A stretch of 64,000 nt of DNA from Lysinimonas soli (GCF_042655435.1 NZ_JBHSMG010000003.1:186001-250000), one strand, 5' to 3'. Counted from the first letter of the stretch, positions 49,664 through 59,333 are shown. Numbers and translations are program-made. Notes: generated by a model not told the origin, from the letters alone.

Positions 49664-50881
49664 ATGGACCCGGCGCCCTGGCTCGTGCCCGCCGCTCTCG
49701 CCTTCGGTCTCGTGGTCGGCGTGGGCGTCTCGGTGGCCATCATGGCTGCCCACCGGCGGGGTCGCAGCGCCGTCGCCGTCGTCACTCCCGCGGTTCCGGA
49801 TGGCGTCGACGAGGTCATCGACTCGCTCGAGTCGGCCGGTGTCGTGCTCGACTCGTCCAACAACGTTCTCAGCGCATCGACCGCGGCGCTCGCCTTCGGG
49901 CTGGTGTGGAACAACGCGCTCGTGCATCCGGAGCTGGTCGCGATCGTCGACCAGGTACGGCGCGACGGCATCCCGGTCAGCCGCGAGCTGCACCTTATCC
50001 GCAGTCCCTTCGGCGACACCCAGCTGCACGTGCAGGTGCGCGTCGCGCGGCTCGGCACCCGCTTCGTGCTGCTGCTGGCCGAGGACCGCACGGAGTCGTA
50101 CCGGCTCGACGAGGTGCGGCGCGACTTCGTCGCGAACATCAGCCACGAGCTCAAGACGCCGATCGGCGCCATCGGCCTGCTGGCCGAGGCGATCGAGTCG
50201 GCCTCCGACGAGCCCGCCGAGGTCAAGCGGTTCGCCAAGCGGCTCACGATCGAGGCCGATCGACTCGGTCGGCTCACCCACGAGATCATCGAGCTGAGCC
50301 GGCTGCAGGCCGCCGAGCCGCTGGCCTCGGCCGAGAAGGTTGACATCGACTCGGTCGTCGCGCAGGCCGTCGATCGCAATCGGGTGGCCGCGGAGTCGCA
50401 TCGCATCTCGCTGGTCAGCGGGGGCGACGCCGGCGCCGAGGTCTACGGCGACGAGCAACTGCTCGTGACCGCCGTGCACAATCTCATCGCCAACGCGATC
50501 CAGTACTCGCCCGACGGATTCCGCGTCGGCATCGGGGTCAGCAACGTCGACGGGGTCGTCGAGATCGCGGTCACGGATCAGGGCGTCGGTATCCCCGAGA
50601 GCGAACGCGACCGGGTCTTCGAGCGCTTCTTCCGGGTCGACAACGCCCGCAGTCGTCATACGGGCGGCACCGGCCTCGGCCTGGCCATCGTGAAGCACGC
50701 CGTGCAGAACCACGGCGGCGACGTGCGGGTCTGGTCGCAGCAGGGCAGCGGCTCGACGTTCACCATCCGGCTGCCCGAGGCGTCGAAGGCGCCCGTGCCG
50801 CCCGCCCCGGCCCCCTCTGCAGGCCTTTCCACCCCCGCGGCACTGCCCGCCGAATCCTCGAAGCTCGGAGCCACCTCGTGA
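49664..50881 (+). CDS. senX3: Phosphate-sensing histidine kinase SenX3
   Basis: A 405-aa kinase. An N-terminal membrane helix (about 5-28), a PAS-like region, the phospho-acceptor NISHELKTPIGAI, the N-box HNLIANAIQYSPDG and the G-box GTGLGLAIVKH. A Pro/Ala-rich tail ends the protein. Overlaps regX3 by four bases (GTGA). It lacks a large extracellular domain, which fits control through PhoU. Confidence 0.95.
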   Translation: MDPAPWLVPAALAFGLVVGVGVSVAIMAAHRRGRSAVAVVTPAVPDGVDEVIDSLESAGVVLDSSNNVLSASTAALAFGLVWNNALVHPELVAIVDQVRRDGIPVSRELHLIRSPFGDTQLHVQVRVARLGTRFVLLLAEDRTESYRLDEVRRDFVANISHELKTPIGAIGLLAEAIESASDEPAEVKRFAKRLTIEADRLGRLTHEIIELSRLQAAEPLASAEKVDIDSVVAQAVDRNRVAAESHRISLVSGGDAGAEVYGDEQLLVTAVHNLIANAIQYSPDGFRVGIGVSNVDGVVEIAVTDQGVGIPESERDRVFERFFRVDNARSRHTGGTGLGLAIVKHAVQNHGGDVRVWSQQGSGSTFTIRLPEASKAPVPPAPAPSAGLSTPAALPAESSKLGATS

Positions 50882-51558
50882 CCCGCATCCTCATCGTCGA
50901 AGACGAGCCCTCGCTGAGCGAGCCGCTCTCGTTCCTGCTGAAGCGGGAGGGATACGAGACCGAGATCGCCGCCGACGGACGCGAGGCGCTCGTCGCCTTC
51001 GACCGCGAGCCCGCGGACCTCGTGCTGCTCGACCTCATGCTGCCGGGGTTGTCCGGCACCGAGGTATGCCGGGAGCTGCGCACCCGCTCGTCCGTTCCGA
51101 TCATCATGCTGACGGCGAAGGACAGCGAAGTGGACATCGTGGTCGGCCTCGAACTGGGAGCCGACGACTACGTGACCAAGCCGTACTCGACGCGGGAGCT
51201 GCTGGCACGCATCCGGGCCGTGCTGCGCCGCCGGGTCGAGGTCGACGACGCCGACGAGTCGGTGCTCGAGGTCGGTCCGGTGCGGATGGACGTCGACCGG
51301 CACGCAGTCGCGGTCGACGGCGACGAGGTGGCCATGCCGCTCAAGGAGTTCGAACTGCTCGAGCTGCTGCTGCGCAACGCCGGCCGGGTGCTCACCCGCG
51401 GGCAGCTGATCGACCGGGTGTGGGGCGCCGACTACTTCGGCGACACCAAGACCCTCGACGTGCACATCAAGCGCATCCGCTCGAAGATCGAGACCGACCC
51501 GTCACAACCCACCCTGCTGCTCACGGTTCGCGGGCTGGGCTACCGCTTCGAGGCGTAG
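50878..51558 (+). CDS. regX3: Phosphate response regulator RegX3
   Basis: A 226-aa OmpR-type regulator. Acidic pocket VEDEP, phosphorylated Asp in LLDLMLPG, Thr in MLTAKDS, Lys in VTKPYS; winged helix with PLKEFELLELLLRNAGRVL and DVHIKRIRSKIE. GTG start. It is expected to act at the PHO-type repeats before pstS and phoU. Confidence 0.96.
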   Translation: MTRILIVEDEPSLSEPLSFLLKREGYETEIAADGREALVAFDREPADLVLLDLMLPGLSGTEVCRELRTRSSVPIIMLTAKDSEVDIVVGLELGADDYVTKPYSTRELLARIRAVLRRRVEVDDADESVLEVGPVRMDVDRHAVAVDGDEVAMPLKEFELLELLLRNAGRVLTRGQLIDRVWGADYFGDTKTLDVHIKRIRSKIETDPSQPTLLLTVRGLGYRFEA

Positions 51559-51580
51559 CGCGCCGGACTTTCCGCTCGCG

Positions 51581-52093
51581 CTACGGCGTGGGCGTGGGAG
51601 TCGGCGTCGCGGTGGAGGTCGCGGTCGGCGTGGGCGTCGGAACCGGCGTCGGCAGCAACGTCGCGTACTGCGGCAGCGAGCCGTCGAGCACGGGCACCTG
51701 CAGCTGCTTGCCCTGCTCGGAACCCCACTGCACGTAGACCGACAGCAGCGTGCCGGGCTTGGCCGACATGTTGTTCAGCAGCAGTTCGCCGCCCTTGCCG
51801 TACCCGAAGTCGGTGGTCGTGTTGGGCCGCAGCGTCACCTGGCCCGAGTCGACCCCGGCCGTGATGTTGAGGGAGACCGCGCTGTCGGTGCCGTTGTAGC
51901 CGGCGAAGAGGAGGTTCCCGTCCTTGCCGTTCTTGGTGAGCACGAAGGCGTTGAGCACCTTCACCTGCCCCAGGGTCGCACTCACCCCGTCGCTCGGGTC
52001 GTAGGGCTTGAGCGTGGAGATCGGCGCGCACGCCGTGACCCCGAGGGCCAGCAATGCGGCGATGGCCACGGATGCTCCGGCACGTACCTTCAC
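51581..52093 (-). CDS. Putative lipoprotein with Pro-Thr tail
   Basis: A 170-aa lipoprotein. The signal ends in LGVTAC. The globular part (VKVLNAFVLTKNGKDGNLLF, then TTTDFGYGKGGELLL) resembles the copper-chaperone-like or DNA-modification-methylase-named lipoproteins frequently found beside carD/regX3 in Microbacteriaceae. The last 25 residues alternate Pro-Thr, encoded by a G/T-rich simple repeat at 51583-51650 that may vary in length. GTG at 52093 has GGAGG five bases upstream; the ATG at 52126 is less likely. Confidence 0.75.
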   Translation of the reverse strand: MKVRAGASVAIAALLALGVTACAPISTLKPYDPSDGVSATLGQVKVLNAFVLTKNGKDGNLLFAGYNGTDSAVSLNITAGVDSGQVTLRPNTTTDFGYGKGGELLLNNMSAKPGTLLSVYVQWGSEQGKQLQVPVLDGSLPQYATLLPTPVPTPTPTATSTATPTPTPTP

Positions 52094-52173
52094 AGAACCC
52101 TCCCGAAACGCGAAATCGTCGCTCACAGCCTATCGGGGATGCCGCAGGCGGATTTCGCGTGATCGGCCGGCGG

Positions 52174-53022
52174 TCACCAGCCGCAGTACACCCCGACCCA
52201 GTCGAGCAGCTGGGCCTTGACCGCCGCTGGGACGGGCATCGAGAACAGGGTGTTCCGGTAGGGGCCGGCATCCACGCGCATCGGGATGAGGGTGCCGATC
52301 TTGTCTTCGGCGACGCGATGTTGAAGGCAGCCGGCGGGGACGTAGTCGAGCGTGACGGTCGTGGGGCCGGATGCCGCGGTGAGCGTCAGCCCGATCGTGC
52401 GGAGGCTGCCCTCCCGCTGGGCCAGCAGCGTCGTGTCCTCGGTGCTGTGGAGCGTGACGGATCCGGCGGCCCCCGTGGGGGTGAAGGTCACGTCGAGCAG
52501 GGCGATCGGCTTGCCGGCCACCTGCTCGAAGCGCACCGCGGGGGCGATCGAGATCGTGGCGACCTTCTCGAACTCGTGCTGCGCGCAATCCTGGGCGTGC
52601 ACGAGCGCGATCGAGTCGAAGGGGATCGTCGGGGTCGTCGTGACCGTGCCGGTCGACTTGTCGGGCCGGGTGAATCGGATGGTGACCGAGGGAGTCGCCC
52701 GAGCGACATCGCAGCGGGCGGCGGCGAGCACGACCTTGAAGTCGGTGGTGCTCTTGGCGAGCAGCTGATTCGGCGCCGACGGCGACGAGACGGTCGAGGC
52801 GAACCACGAGGAGGTGAAACTCGCCGAGGTGACCTGGACGTCGACCGAGCTGTGGTTGGTGACCTCGATCTGCGCCTGGCGCACCGCGTAGTCCGACCGC
52901 AGCTGGTAGACCGCGACGGTGAGCGTGACGCGCGTCTCGGCGGGCCGCGAGAAGGCCCCGCAGCCGCTCAGGACGGCGAGCAGCGCGAGGCCGCCGGCGA
53001 GCATCCCGATGGCCCGTTTCAT
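52174..53022 (-). CDS. Putative lipoprotein
   Basis: A 282-aa protein with a basic N-terminus, hydrophobic core and lipobox AVLSGC near residue 21. The mature part is beta-rich with two internal Ig-like stretches and four cysteines. No family recognised. The start was taken where the signal peptide begins; the ribosome site is weak. Divergent from carD. Confidence 0.7.
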   Translation of the reverse strand: MKRAIGMLAGGLALLAVLSGCGAFSRPAETRVTLTVAVYQLRSDYAVRQAQIEVTNHSSVDVQVTSASFTSSWFASTVSSPSAPNQLLAKSTTDFKVVLAAARCDVARATPSVTIRFTRPDKSTGTVTTTPTIPFDSIALVHAQDCAQHEFEKVATISIAPAVRFEQVAGKPIALLDVTFTPTGAAGSVTLHSTEDTTLLAQREGSLRTIGLTLTAASGPTTVTLDYVPAGCLQHRVAEDKIGTLIPMRVDAGPYRNTLFSMPVPAAVKAQLLDWVGVYCGW

Positions 53023-53091
53023 GCGACGAGTGTAGGCGCGGAGGAGGCCTCCGCGGCCCCGTTCGCCCCGGCCGCAGAAGGCCTGCTGTGG

Positions 53092-53097
53092 TAAACT
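53092..53097 (+). promoter_or_regulatory. Probable -10 element of carD
   Basis: TAAACT preceded by TGG, 26 bases before the carD ATG. No clear -35 box is seen, as is common for CarD/RbpA-dependent actinobacterial promoters. Confidence 0.4.
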
Positions 53098-53123
53098 GGG
53101 AGGTCTGCGGAAGGAAAAACTCC

Positions 53124-53606
53124 ATGCTCTTCGAGGTCGGCGAGACGGTCGTTTATCCACACCACGGTGCTGCCACCATCACGGAGGTGAAGAAGCGGAT
53201 CATCAAAGGCGAAGAGAAGCTCTACCTCAAACTCAACGTCACGCAGGGCGACCTCACGATCGAGGTCCCGGCCGAGAACGTCGATCTGGTGGGCGTGCGC
53301 GACGTGATCGGCAAAGACGGTCTCGACCGCGTGTTCGAGGTGCTGCGCGCCCCCTTCACCGAGGAGCCCACCAACTGGAGCCGTCGTTACAAGGCCAACC
53401 TCGAGAAGCTCGCGTCGGGTGACGTCATCAAGGTGTCCGAGGTCGTGCGCGACCTGTGGCGTCGCGACCAGGATCGCGGGCTCTCGGCCGGCGAGAAGCG
53501 CATGCTCGCCAAGGCGCGCCAGATCCTGATCTCCGAACTCGCGCTCGCCGAGAAGACCGACGAGGAGAAGGCCTCGACGGTTCTCGACGAGGTGCTGGCG
53601 TCCTAG
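53124..53606 (+). CDS. carD: CarD family transcriptional regulator
   Basis: A 160-aa CarD. The RNA polymerase interaction domain begins MLFEVGETVVYPHHGAA and the helical DNA-binding part has NWSRRYKANLEKLASGD and RDLWRRDQDRGLS with the conserved Trp. It stabilises open promoter complexes. ATG at 53124 has AAGGA eight bases upstream; the longer frame to 53088 covers the promoter. CarD-ispDF order is conserved. Confidence 0.96.
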   Translation: MLFEVGETVVYPHHGAATITEVKKRIIKGEEKLYLKLNVTQGDLTIEVPAENVDLVGVRDVIGKDGLDRVFEVLRAPFTEEPTNWSRRYKANLEKLASGDVIKVSEVVRDLWRRDQDRGLSAGEKRMLAKARQILISELALAEKTDEEKASTVLDEVLAS

Positions 53607-53703
53607 GGTTCCGGTCTCGTCGCAGCCGGTCCGCGGTGTGCTCCTCGCCTTCCCGGATGACGGCGTCCTCGGTCCCCAGCGCGCTCGCGGCTAGCCTCTG
53701 ACC

Positions 53704-54864
53704 ATGGGGTTTCGGGTCGCTGTCATCGTCGTCGCTGCCGGGAGTGGGTCGCGGCTCGGGCACTCGGAGCCCAAGGCCTTCGTCGAACTGCGCGGCATCA
53801 CGATTCTCGAGCGCGCGCTGCGCGGCGTCTTCGATGCGTCCGAGCCGGCGCAGGTGATCGTCGTCGCGCCCGAGACCCGGCTCGCGGCGGCGCGGCATCT
53901 GGCTGAGCACGCGGCGGGGGCGGCATCCGGGAGCGTGACGGTCGTGGTCGGGGGCGGGACCCGGCAGGCGTCGGTCGCGGCCGGGCTGGCGGCCCTCGCA
54001 CCCGAGGTCGAGGTCGTGCTCGTGCACGACGCCGCCCGAGCGCTCACCTCGGGCGCGCTGATCGATCGTGTGATGCGGGCCGTGACCCCGAGCACCGGCG
54101 TCGTGCCGGCCCTGCCGGTCACCGACACCATCAAGCGCATCGACGCGCGGGAGTTCGTGGCCGACACCGTCGATCGCCAGGACCTCGTGCACGTGCAGAC
54201 CCCGCAGGGCTTTCCGCGCGCCGCGCTGGTCGCCGCCTACGCGTCGGCCGACCATGACTACACCGACGACGCCGCCCTGTTCAGCGCCGCGGGGCATCCG
54301 GTGGCCGTCGTCGAGGGCGAGGCGCGGGGTTTCAAGATCACCACCCCGTGGGACCTGCACCGGGCCGAGAACCTCCTCGGCGTCTCCAGCGGATTCCGCA
54401 CCGGGGTCGGCCTCGATGTGCACGCCTACGACGATGGCCGACCGCTCTGGCTCGGGGGGCTGTACTGGCCCGATGAAGCCGGGCTGGACGGGCACAGCGA
54501 TGGGGACGCCGTCATCCACGCGATCTGCGACGCCCTGTTGTCGGCCGCGGGACTCGGCGACATGGGCGCGCGATTCGGCAGCGACGAGCCGCGGTTCGCG
54601 GGCGCCGCGAGCGAAGTGTTCTTGCGCGAGACGCTCGCGCTCGTGGTCGGGTCCGGGTTCTCGGTCGTCAACGTCGCCGTGCAGCTCGTGGGCAATCGGC
54701 CCAAGCTCGCCGGCCGCCGCGGCGAGATCGAGTCGAAGCTCGGCGAGATCGTCGGTGCGCCGGTCAGCGTCGCCGCCACGACCTCGGACGGCCTCGGATT
54801 CACCGGTCGGGGTGAGGGCGTGAGCGCCCTTGCGACGGCCCTGATCGCTAAACTCTCCCAGTGA
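53704..54864 (+). CDS. ispDF: Bifunctional IspD/IspF of the MEP isoprenoid pathway
   Basis: A 386-aa fusion. Residues about 1-228 are IspD (cytidylyltransferase) with AAGSGSRLG, VHDAAR and DTIKR; about 230-386 are IspF (cyclodiphosphate synthase) with GLDVHAY, DGHSDGDAVIHA and ATTSDGLGFTGRGEG. Two non-consecutive steps of the MEP pathway in one chain, as in several actinobacteria. GTGA overlap with cysS. Confidence 0.95.
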   Translation: MGFRVAVIVVAAGSGSRLGHSEPKAFVELRGITILERALRGVFDASEPAQVIVVAPETRLAAARHLAEHAAGAASGSVTVVVGGGTRQASVAAGLAALAPEVEVVLVHDAARALTSGALIDRVMRAVTPSTGVVPALPVTDTIKRIDAREFVADTVDRQDLVHVQTPQGFPRAALVAAYASADHDYTDDAALFSAAGHPVAVVEGEARGFKITTPWDLHRAENLLGVSSGFRTGVGLDVHAYDDGRPLWLGGLYWPDEAGLDGHSDGDAVIHAICDALLSAAGLGDMGARFGSDEPRFAGAASEVFLRETLALVVGSGFSVVNVAVQLVGNRPKLAGRRGEIESKLGEIVGAPVSVAATTSDGLGFTGRGEGVSALATALIAKLSQ

Positions 54865-56303
54865 CCGTCCGCCTCTACGATTCCCGCACGCAGTCGCTGC
54901 GCGAGTTCGAGCCGCTCGACCCGGGCCGGGTCGGGATGTACGTGTGCGGGCCGACGGTGCAGTCCTCGCCGCACATCGGGCATCTGCGCAGTGCGCTCGC
55001 CTACGACCTCTGGCGGCGCTGGCTCAGCGCGCGCGGCTATGACGTGACCTTCGTGCGCAACGTCACCGACATCGACGACAAGATCCTGGCCAACGCCGGC
55101 GGCACGGCGGAGCCGGCGGCGCCCCGGACTGGCACGGAACCGTGGTGGGCGCTCGCCTACCGCGTCGAGCTCGAGTTCACGGCCGGCTACTCGGCCATCG
55201 GGATCCTGCCGCCGACGTACGAACCGCGGGCGACCGGCAGCGTCCCCCAGATGCTGGAGCTCATCGAGAAGCTCATCGAGCGCGGGCACGCCTACGTGGC
55301 CGATGACGGCTCGGGCGACGTCTACTTCGACGTGAAGACCTGGCCGAGCTACGGCGAGCTCACGAACCAGAAGCTCGATGACATGTCGGACTCGCCGGAT
55401 GCCGACACGCGCGGCAAGCGCGATCCGCGCGACTTCGCGCTCTGGAAGGGCGCCAAACCGGGCGAACCGGAGTCCGCATCCTGGGCGTCGTCGTGGGGAG
55501 CCGGGCGGCCCGGATGGCACATCGAGTGCTCGGCGATGTCGAAGCGCTACCTCGGAGCGGCCTTCGACATCCATGGCGGGGGACTCGACCTGCGCTTTCC
55601 GCACCACGAGAACGAGCTCGCCCAGTCGTCGGCCGCGGGCGACGCCTTCGCGAGCTACTGGGTGCACAACGGCCTGGTGAACGTCGAGGGGCAGAAGATG
55701 TCGAAGTCCCTCGGCAACTCGGTCTACGCCTCCGAGCTGCTCGGCCTCGCTCGCCCGGTCGTGGTGCGCTACTACCTCGCCAGCGCGCACTACCGCTCGA
55801 CGATCGACTACCACCACGGTGCGCTCGCCGAGGCCGATGCCGCGTTCACGCGCATCGAGACCTTCCTCGACCGCGCGGCGCGGGCGCTGGAACTCGGAAT
55901 GACCGCGGGCGCGCTTCCCGGGCAGTTCCCCGAGGCGTTCGCCGCGGCCATGGACGACGACCTCGGCGTGCCCCAGGCGATCGGCGTGCTGCACGACACG
56001 GTGCGGGCCGGCAACGCGGCCCTCGACGAGAACGACCTCACGACGGCGGCGCAGTTGCGCGAGGCCGTGATCGCGATGACCGAGGTGCTCGGCGTCAACC
56101 CGCATTCCGCCGAGTGGGCGGCTCCCACGGACGGCGCCGCGAGCGCGGCCCTCTCCGCCCTCGTGGAGCGGCTGATCGACGACCGGGCCCGTGCCCGGTC
56201 GGGCAAGGATTTCGCGGCGGCCGACCGCATCCGCGATGAACTGACCGCTGCGGGCATCGTGCTCGAAGATGCCAGCGGCGCGACACATTGGAGCATCGCA
56301 TGA
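54861..56303 (+). CDS. cysS: Cysteine-tRNA ligase
   Basis: A 480-aa class I synthetase. HIGH motif as SPHIGHLRS, KMSKS as QKMSKSLGNS, zinc-site Cys in MYVCGPTVQ and HIECSAM with His in FPHHENELAQS. GTG start overlapping ispDF. Length is normal. Confidence 0.97.
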   Translation: MTVRLYDSRTQSLREFEPLDPGRVGMYVCGPTVQSSPHIGHLRSALAYDLWRRWLSARGYDVTFVRNVTDIDDKILANAGGTAEPAAPRTGTEPWWALAYRVELEFTAGYSAIGILPPTYEPRATGSVPQMLELIEKLIERGHAYVADDGSGDVYFDVKTWPSYGELTNQKLDDMSDSPDADTRGKRDPRDFALWKGAKPGEPESASWASSWGAGRPGWHIECSAMSKRYLGAAFDIHGGGLDLRFPHHENELAQSSAAGDAFASYWVHNGLVNVEGQKMSKSLGNSVYASELLGLARPVVVRYYLASAHYRSTIDYHHGALAEADAAFTRIETFLDRAARALELGMTAGALPGQFPEAFAAAMDDDLGVPQAIGVLHDTVRAGNAALDENDLTTAAQLREAVIAMTEVLGVNPHSAEWAAPTDGAASAALSALVERLIDDRARARSGKDFAAADRIRDELTAAGIVLEDASGATHWSIA

Positions 56304-57322
56304 CGAAGCCAGGCCGCCCCGGCGCGGGCAAGCCCAAGAAGAAGGGTCCCTCGGTGGGCACCGGCGGCCACAACCGGCGTGCGCTGGAGGGCAAGGGGCC
56401 GACCCCGAAGGCCGAGGACCGCAGCTGGCACGTCGCGGGCAAGCGCAAGGCCGCGAACGATCGGCTCGAGGCCGCGCGCGAGCGGCACGGCGGCAGCAGC
56501 ATGAAGAGCGGCGGGCGCACCGGTGCCGGCGGCTCGGGCGCTCCGCGTCGGCCGCAGCGCCCCAAGACCGACGACAGCGAGATCGTCACCGGCCGCAACT
56601 CGGTGGTCGAGGCGCTGCGCGCGAAGATCCCCGCGACCACGCTGTACATCGCCTCGCGCATCGAGATGGATGACCGGGTCAAGGAGGCACTCTCGCTCGC
56701 CACCAAGCGCGGCCTCAACGTGCTCGAGGTGATGCGGCCGGAACTCGACCGCCTGAGCGGGCCCGACGCCGTGCACCAGGGCATCGCCCTGAAGGTCCCG
56801 GCTTACGAGTACGCGCATCCGCTCGAACTGCTCGACAAGGTGCTCGCCGAGGGTGGCACCCCGCTCTTCGTGGCACTCGACGGGATCACCGACCCGCGCA
56901 ATCTCGGGGCGATCGTGCGCTCGGCCGGCGCCTTCGGCGCGCAGGGCATCATCGTGCCGCAGCGTCGCACCGTCGGGATGACCGCATCGGCCTGGAAGAC
57001 CTCGGCGGGCGCTGCGGCGCGCGTTCCGGTCGCGATGGCCGGCAACCTCACCAACACGCTCAAGGACCTGAAGGCGCGCGGCGTCTTCGTCATCGGCCTC
57101 GACGGAGGCGGAAGCGTCACGCTGCCCGGTCTCGCCCTGGCGTCGCAGCCGCTCGTGCTCGTCGTGGGCAACGAGGGCAAGGGGCTGTCGCGCCTCGTCA
57201 CCGAGACCTGCGACGCGGTCGTCTCGATCCCGATCGAGGCATCGACCGAGTCGCTCAACGCGGGCATCGCGGTGAGCGTGGCGCTCTACGAGATCTCGAA
57301 GCTGCGCGCGCTGGAACTCTAA
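56300..57322 (+). CDS. rlmB: 23S rRNA 2'-O-ribose methyltransferase (TrmH/RlmB type)
   Basis: A 340-aa SPOUT methyltransferase. A basic, disordered N-terminal tail of about 95 residues precedes the substrate-binding domain (EIVTGRNSVVEALRAK). SPOUT motifs: DPRNLGAIVRSA, VGNEGKGLSRL and STESLNAGIAVSVALYE. The ATG at 56300 is six bases after GGAG and overlaps the cysS stop. Confidence 0.93.
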   Translation: MTKPGRPGAGKPKKKGPSVGTGGHNRRALEGKGPTPKAEDRSWHVAGKRKAANDRLEAARERHGGSSMKSGGRTGAGGSGAPRRPQRPKTDDSEIVTGRNSVVEALRAKIPATTLYIASRIEMDDRVKEALSLATKRGLNVLEVMRPELDRLSGPDAVHQGIALKVPAYEYAHPLELLDKVLAEGGTPLFVALDGITDPRNLGAIVRSAGAFGAQGIIVPQRRTVGMTASAWKTSAGAAARVPVAMAGNLTNTLKDLKARGVFVIGLDGGGSVTLPGLALASQPLVLVVGNEGKGLSRLVTETCDAVVSIPIEASTESLNAGIAVSVALYEISKLRALEL

Positions 57323-57346
57323 GCGGAGGCCGTTTCCGGCCTCCGC
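57323..57346 (+). terminator. Intrinsic terminator of the carD-rlmB strand
   Basis: Perfect 10-bp stem GCGGAGGCCG with its complement and a TTTC loop, directly after the rlmB stop. Confidence 0.75.
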
Positions 57347-57394
57347 CGCGACGCCTGCGCCGAGGTCCGTCTCGGGCCTCGGGTCGCTCGCGCC

Positions 57395-57424
57395 TTGACA
57401 CTTCCCGCCTGCGCCTGCTTTACT
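57395..57424 (+). promoter_or_regulatory. Candidate promoter of the SDR-like gene
   Basis: TTGACA at 57395, 18-base spacer, TTTACT at 57419. About 100 bases before the gene start. Confidence 0.4.
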
Positions 57425-57523
57425 CCGGTTAAGTAACGCTGAACACCGGTGTGCAGTGTGACCTTCGAGGCCGTCGGTCTCGGCGGCTCCTCCCCGGTAC
57501 CGTCGGAGAGGACCCGCATCCCC

Positions 57524-58228
57524 ATGAGCCCACGCACCATCGTCGTCGTCGGAGGCACCTCCGGCATCGGTCTCGAACTCGCCAAGGACGTGGTCGCCCG
57601 TGGCGATCGAGTCGTCATCACCGGGCGGGATGCCGAGCGCACCCGTGAGATCGCGGCATCAATCGGGGACTCGGCGACGGGGGTCGCGCTCGACATCTCC
57701 GAGCCGGACTCGATCGCCGACAGTCTCGCGGGCATCGGGGCGGTCAACGGTCTCGTGCTGGCCGCGATCGAACGCGACGCGAACACCATCCGCGATTACG
57801 CGATCGATCGCGCCACGCGTCTCACGGTGCTGAAGCTGGTCGGCTACCCGACCGTCGTGCACTCGCTGCTCGACCGGCTCGACCCCAGTGTCGACACCGG
57901 CATCGTGCTCTTCGGGGGACGCGCCAAGGACATGCCGTACCCCGGCTCGACGACCGTGTCGACGATCAACGGCGGCGTCGAGGGGCTCACCCGCACCCTC
58001 GCCCTCGAGCTGGCGCCGATCCGGGTCAACGCCCTGCACCCCGGCATCATCGGCGACAGCCCGTTCTGGGCGGCCAAGCCCGCGGCGATCGCCGGGTACG
58101 AGTCCCGCACGCCGGGCGGCGCGCTCGCCACCATGGCCGACATCGTGGATGCCGTGCAGTTCCTGCTGAACAACCGCGGTATCTCGGGTGAGAACATCCA
58201 CCTCGATCGGGGCTGGCGGCTCACCTGA
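57524..58228 (+). CDS. SDR-fold protein lacking the catalytic Tyr-x3-Lys
   Basis: A 234-aa Rossmann protein with a normal cofactor motif GGTSGIGLELA and C-terminal GENIHLDRGWRLT. Where classical SDRs have YxxxK, this protein reads TTVSTINGGVEGL, so both Tyr and Lys are replaced; the catalytic Ser is also missing (IVLFGGRAKD). It may bind a nucleotide without oxidoreductase activity, or use another mechanism. ATG chosen where the Rossmann domain begins. It converges with the PanE-like gene. Confidence 0.8.
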   Translation: MSPRTIVVVGGTSGIGLELAKDVVARGDRVVITGRDAERTREIAASIGDSATGVALDISEPDSIADSLAGIGAVNGLVLAAIERDANTIRDYAIDRATRLTVLKLVGYPTVVHSLLDRLDPSVDTGIVLFGGRAKDMPYPGSTTVSTINGGVEGLTRTLALELAPIRVNALHPGIIGDSPFWAAKPAAIAGYESRTPGGALATMADIVDAVQFLLNNRGISGENIHLDRGWRLT

Positions 58229-59255
58229 GCCCGGCGAGCTCCTGCATGAGGGCGAGGTTCGACGGCGTGGCGTCGAGCTCGCCGCGCTCGATGCGGTGGG
58301 CGACCTCGACGACGGCGGCGTTGACGGGCGCCGGGAGCCCCGCCGCCGCGCTCCTGGCCACGACCTCCCCGTTGAGGTCGTCGACCTCGCTGTGACGGGA
58401 CTTCGACCAGTCCTGCAGCACGGTCGTGGTCGTGTTCGGCGTGACGAAGCCCCGGTAGAGCGCGTCGAGCAGCGTATCGACGACGGTGTCGGAGTTCGCG
58501 ACGTCCTCCGGCGTCAGACCGAAGATCGGCAGCACGGGGAACCCCTGAGCCCGGCCGGCGCGCAGGGCCTCGGTTCCGGATGCGACCATGAGCTCGCGCA
58601 TTCCGGGCAGTTCGATCGCCTCGGACATCGACAGCCCCAGGTTCGCGGTCGTCACGAGCACGCTCGCGTTGCTGACCAGCTTCATCCACTTGGTGGCGCG
58701 GATGTCGTCGACCACCGCGACGGTGCCGGAGTGTCGCAGCAGGCCGGCGATCTGCTCCTCGCGGCCCGCCGTGGCCTCGCTCAGGCTGCCGACCGCGAAC
58801 CAGGAGCGATCGGGCCCGGAGTGCCGCCGCACGATGCCGGGATCCTCCATCGTCGACGAGATCTCGATGACGCAGCCCAGGGTGCGGTGCGCGCCGACGA
58901 CCTCGGTGATCGTGTCGACCGTCATGCCGTTCTGCACGCCCACGAGCAGCCCGTCGTCGGCCAGGTACGGCTCGATCAGCTGGGCGGCCCAGCGCGAGTC
59001 GTAAGCCTTCATGAGCAGGAGGACCACGTCGAAGGGGCGGCGGAGGGTCGCGACCTCGCACAGGTGCATCGTCTTGACGGGGGTCTCGAGCACGCCGTCG
59101 GCCATCTCGATCCGGATGCCGTTGGCCCGCATCGCCTCCACGTGCGCGGGCCACTGCTCGATCAGGGTGACGTCGAGGCCCGCGGCCGTCAGGTCGGCGC
59201 CGATCGACGCCCCGTTCGCTCCGGCGCCGAGAACGGCGATTCTGCTGCCAGGCAT
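58221..59255 (-). CDS. Ketopantoate reductase family protein (PanE/ApbA-like)
   Basis: A 344-aa reductase. GAGANGA is the cofactor motif, KATKW-like RATKWMKLVSNA carries the conserved Lys, and SMSEAIELPG, DWSKSRHSEVDDLNGEVV the C-terminal substrate helices. Many such paralogs reduce 2-oxo acids other than ketopantoate. No pan genes nearby; divergent from the amidohydrolase locus, so a catabolic role is likelier than pantothenate synthesis. Confidence 0.85.
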   Translation of the reverse strand: MPGSRIAVLGAGANGASIGADLTAAGLDVTLIEQWPAHVEAMRANGIRIEMADGVLETPVKTMHLCEVATLRRPFDVVLLLMKAYDSRWAAQLIEPYLADDGLLVGVQNGMTVDTITEVVGAHRTLGCVIEISSTMEDPGIVRRHSGPDRSWFAVGSLSEATAGREEQIAGLLRHSGTVAVVDDIRATKWMKLVSNASVLVTTANLGLSMSEAIELPGMRELMVASGTEALRAGRAQGFPVLPIFGLTPEDVANSDTVVDTLLDALYRGFVTPNTTTTVLQDWSKSRHSEVDDLNGEVVARSAAAGLPAPVNAAVVEVAHRIERGELDATPSNLALMQELAGLR

Positions 59256-59333
59256 GGTGCTCCACTTCGTCGTGTCGGCGAGGCTCTCAGCGCTCGCAGA
59301 GCGAATCGTTGTGAAGTCTAAGAGAACAACCCC

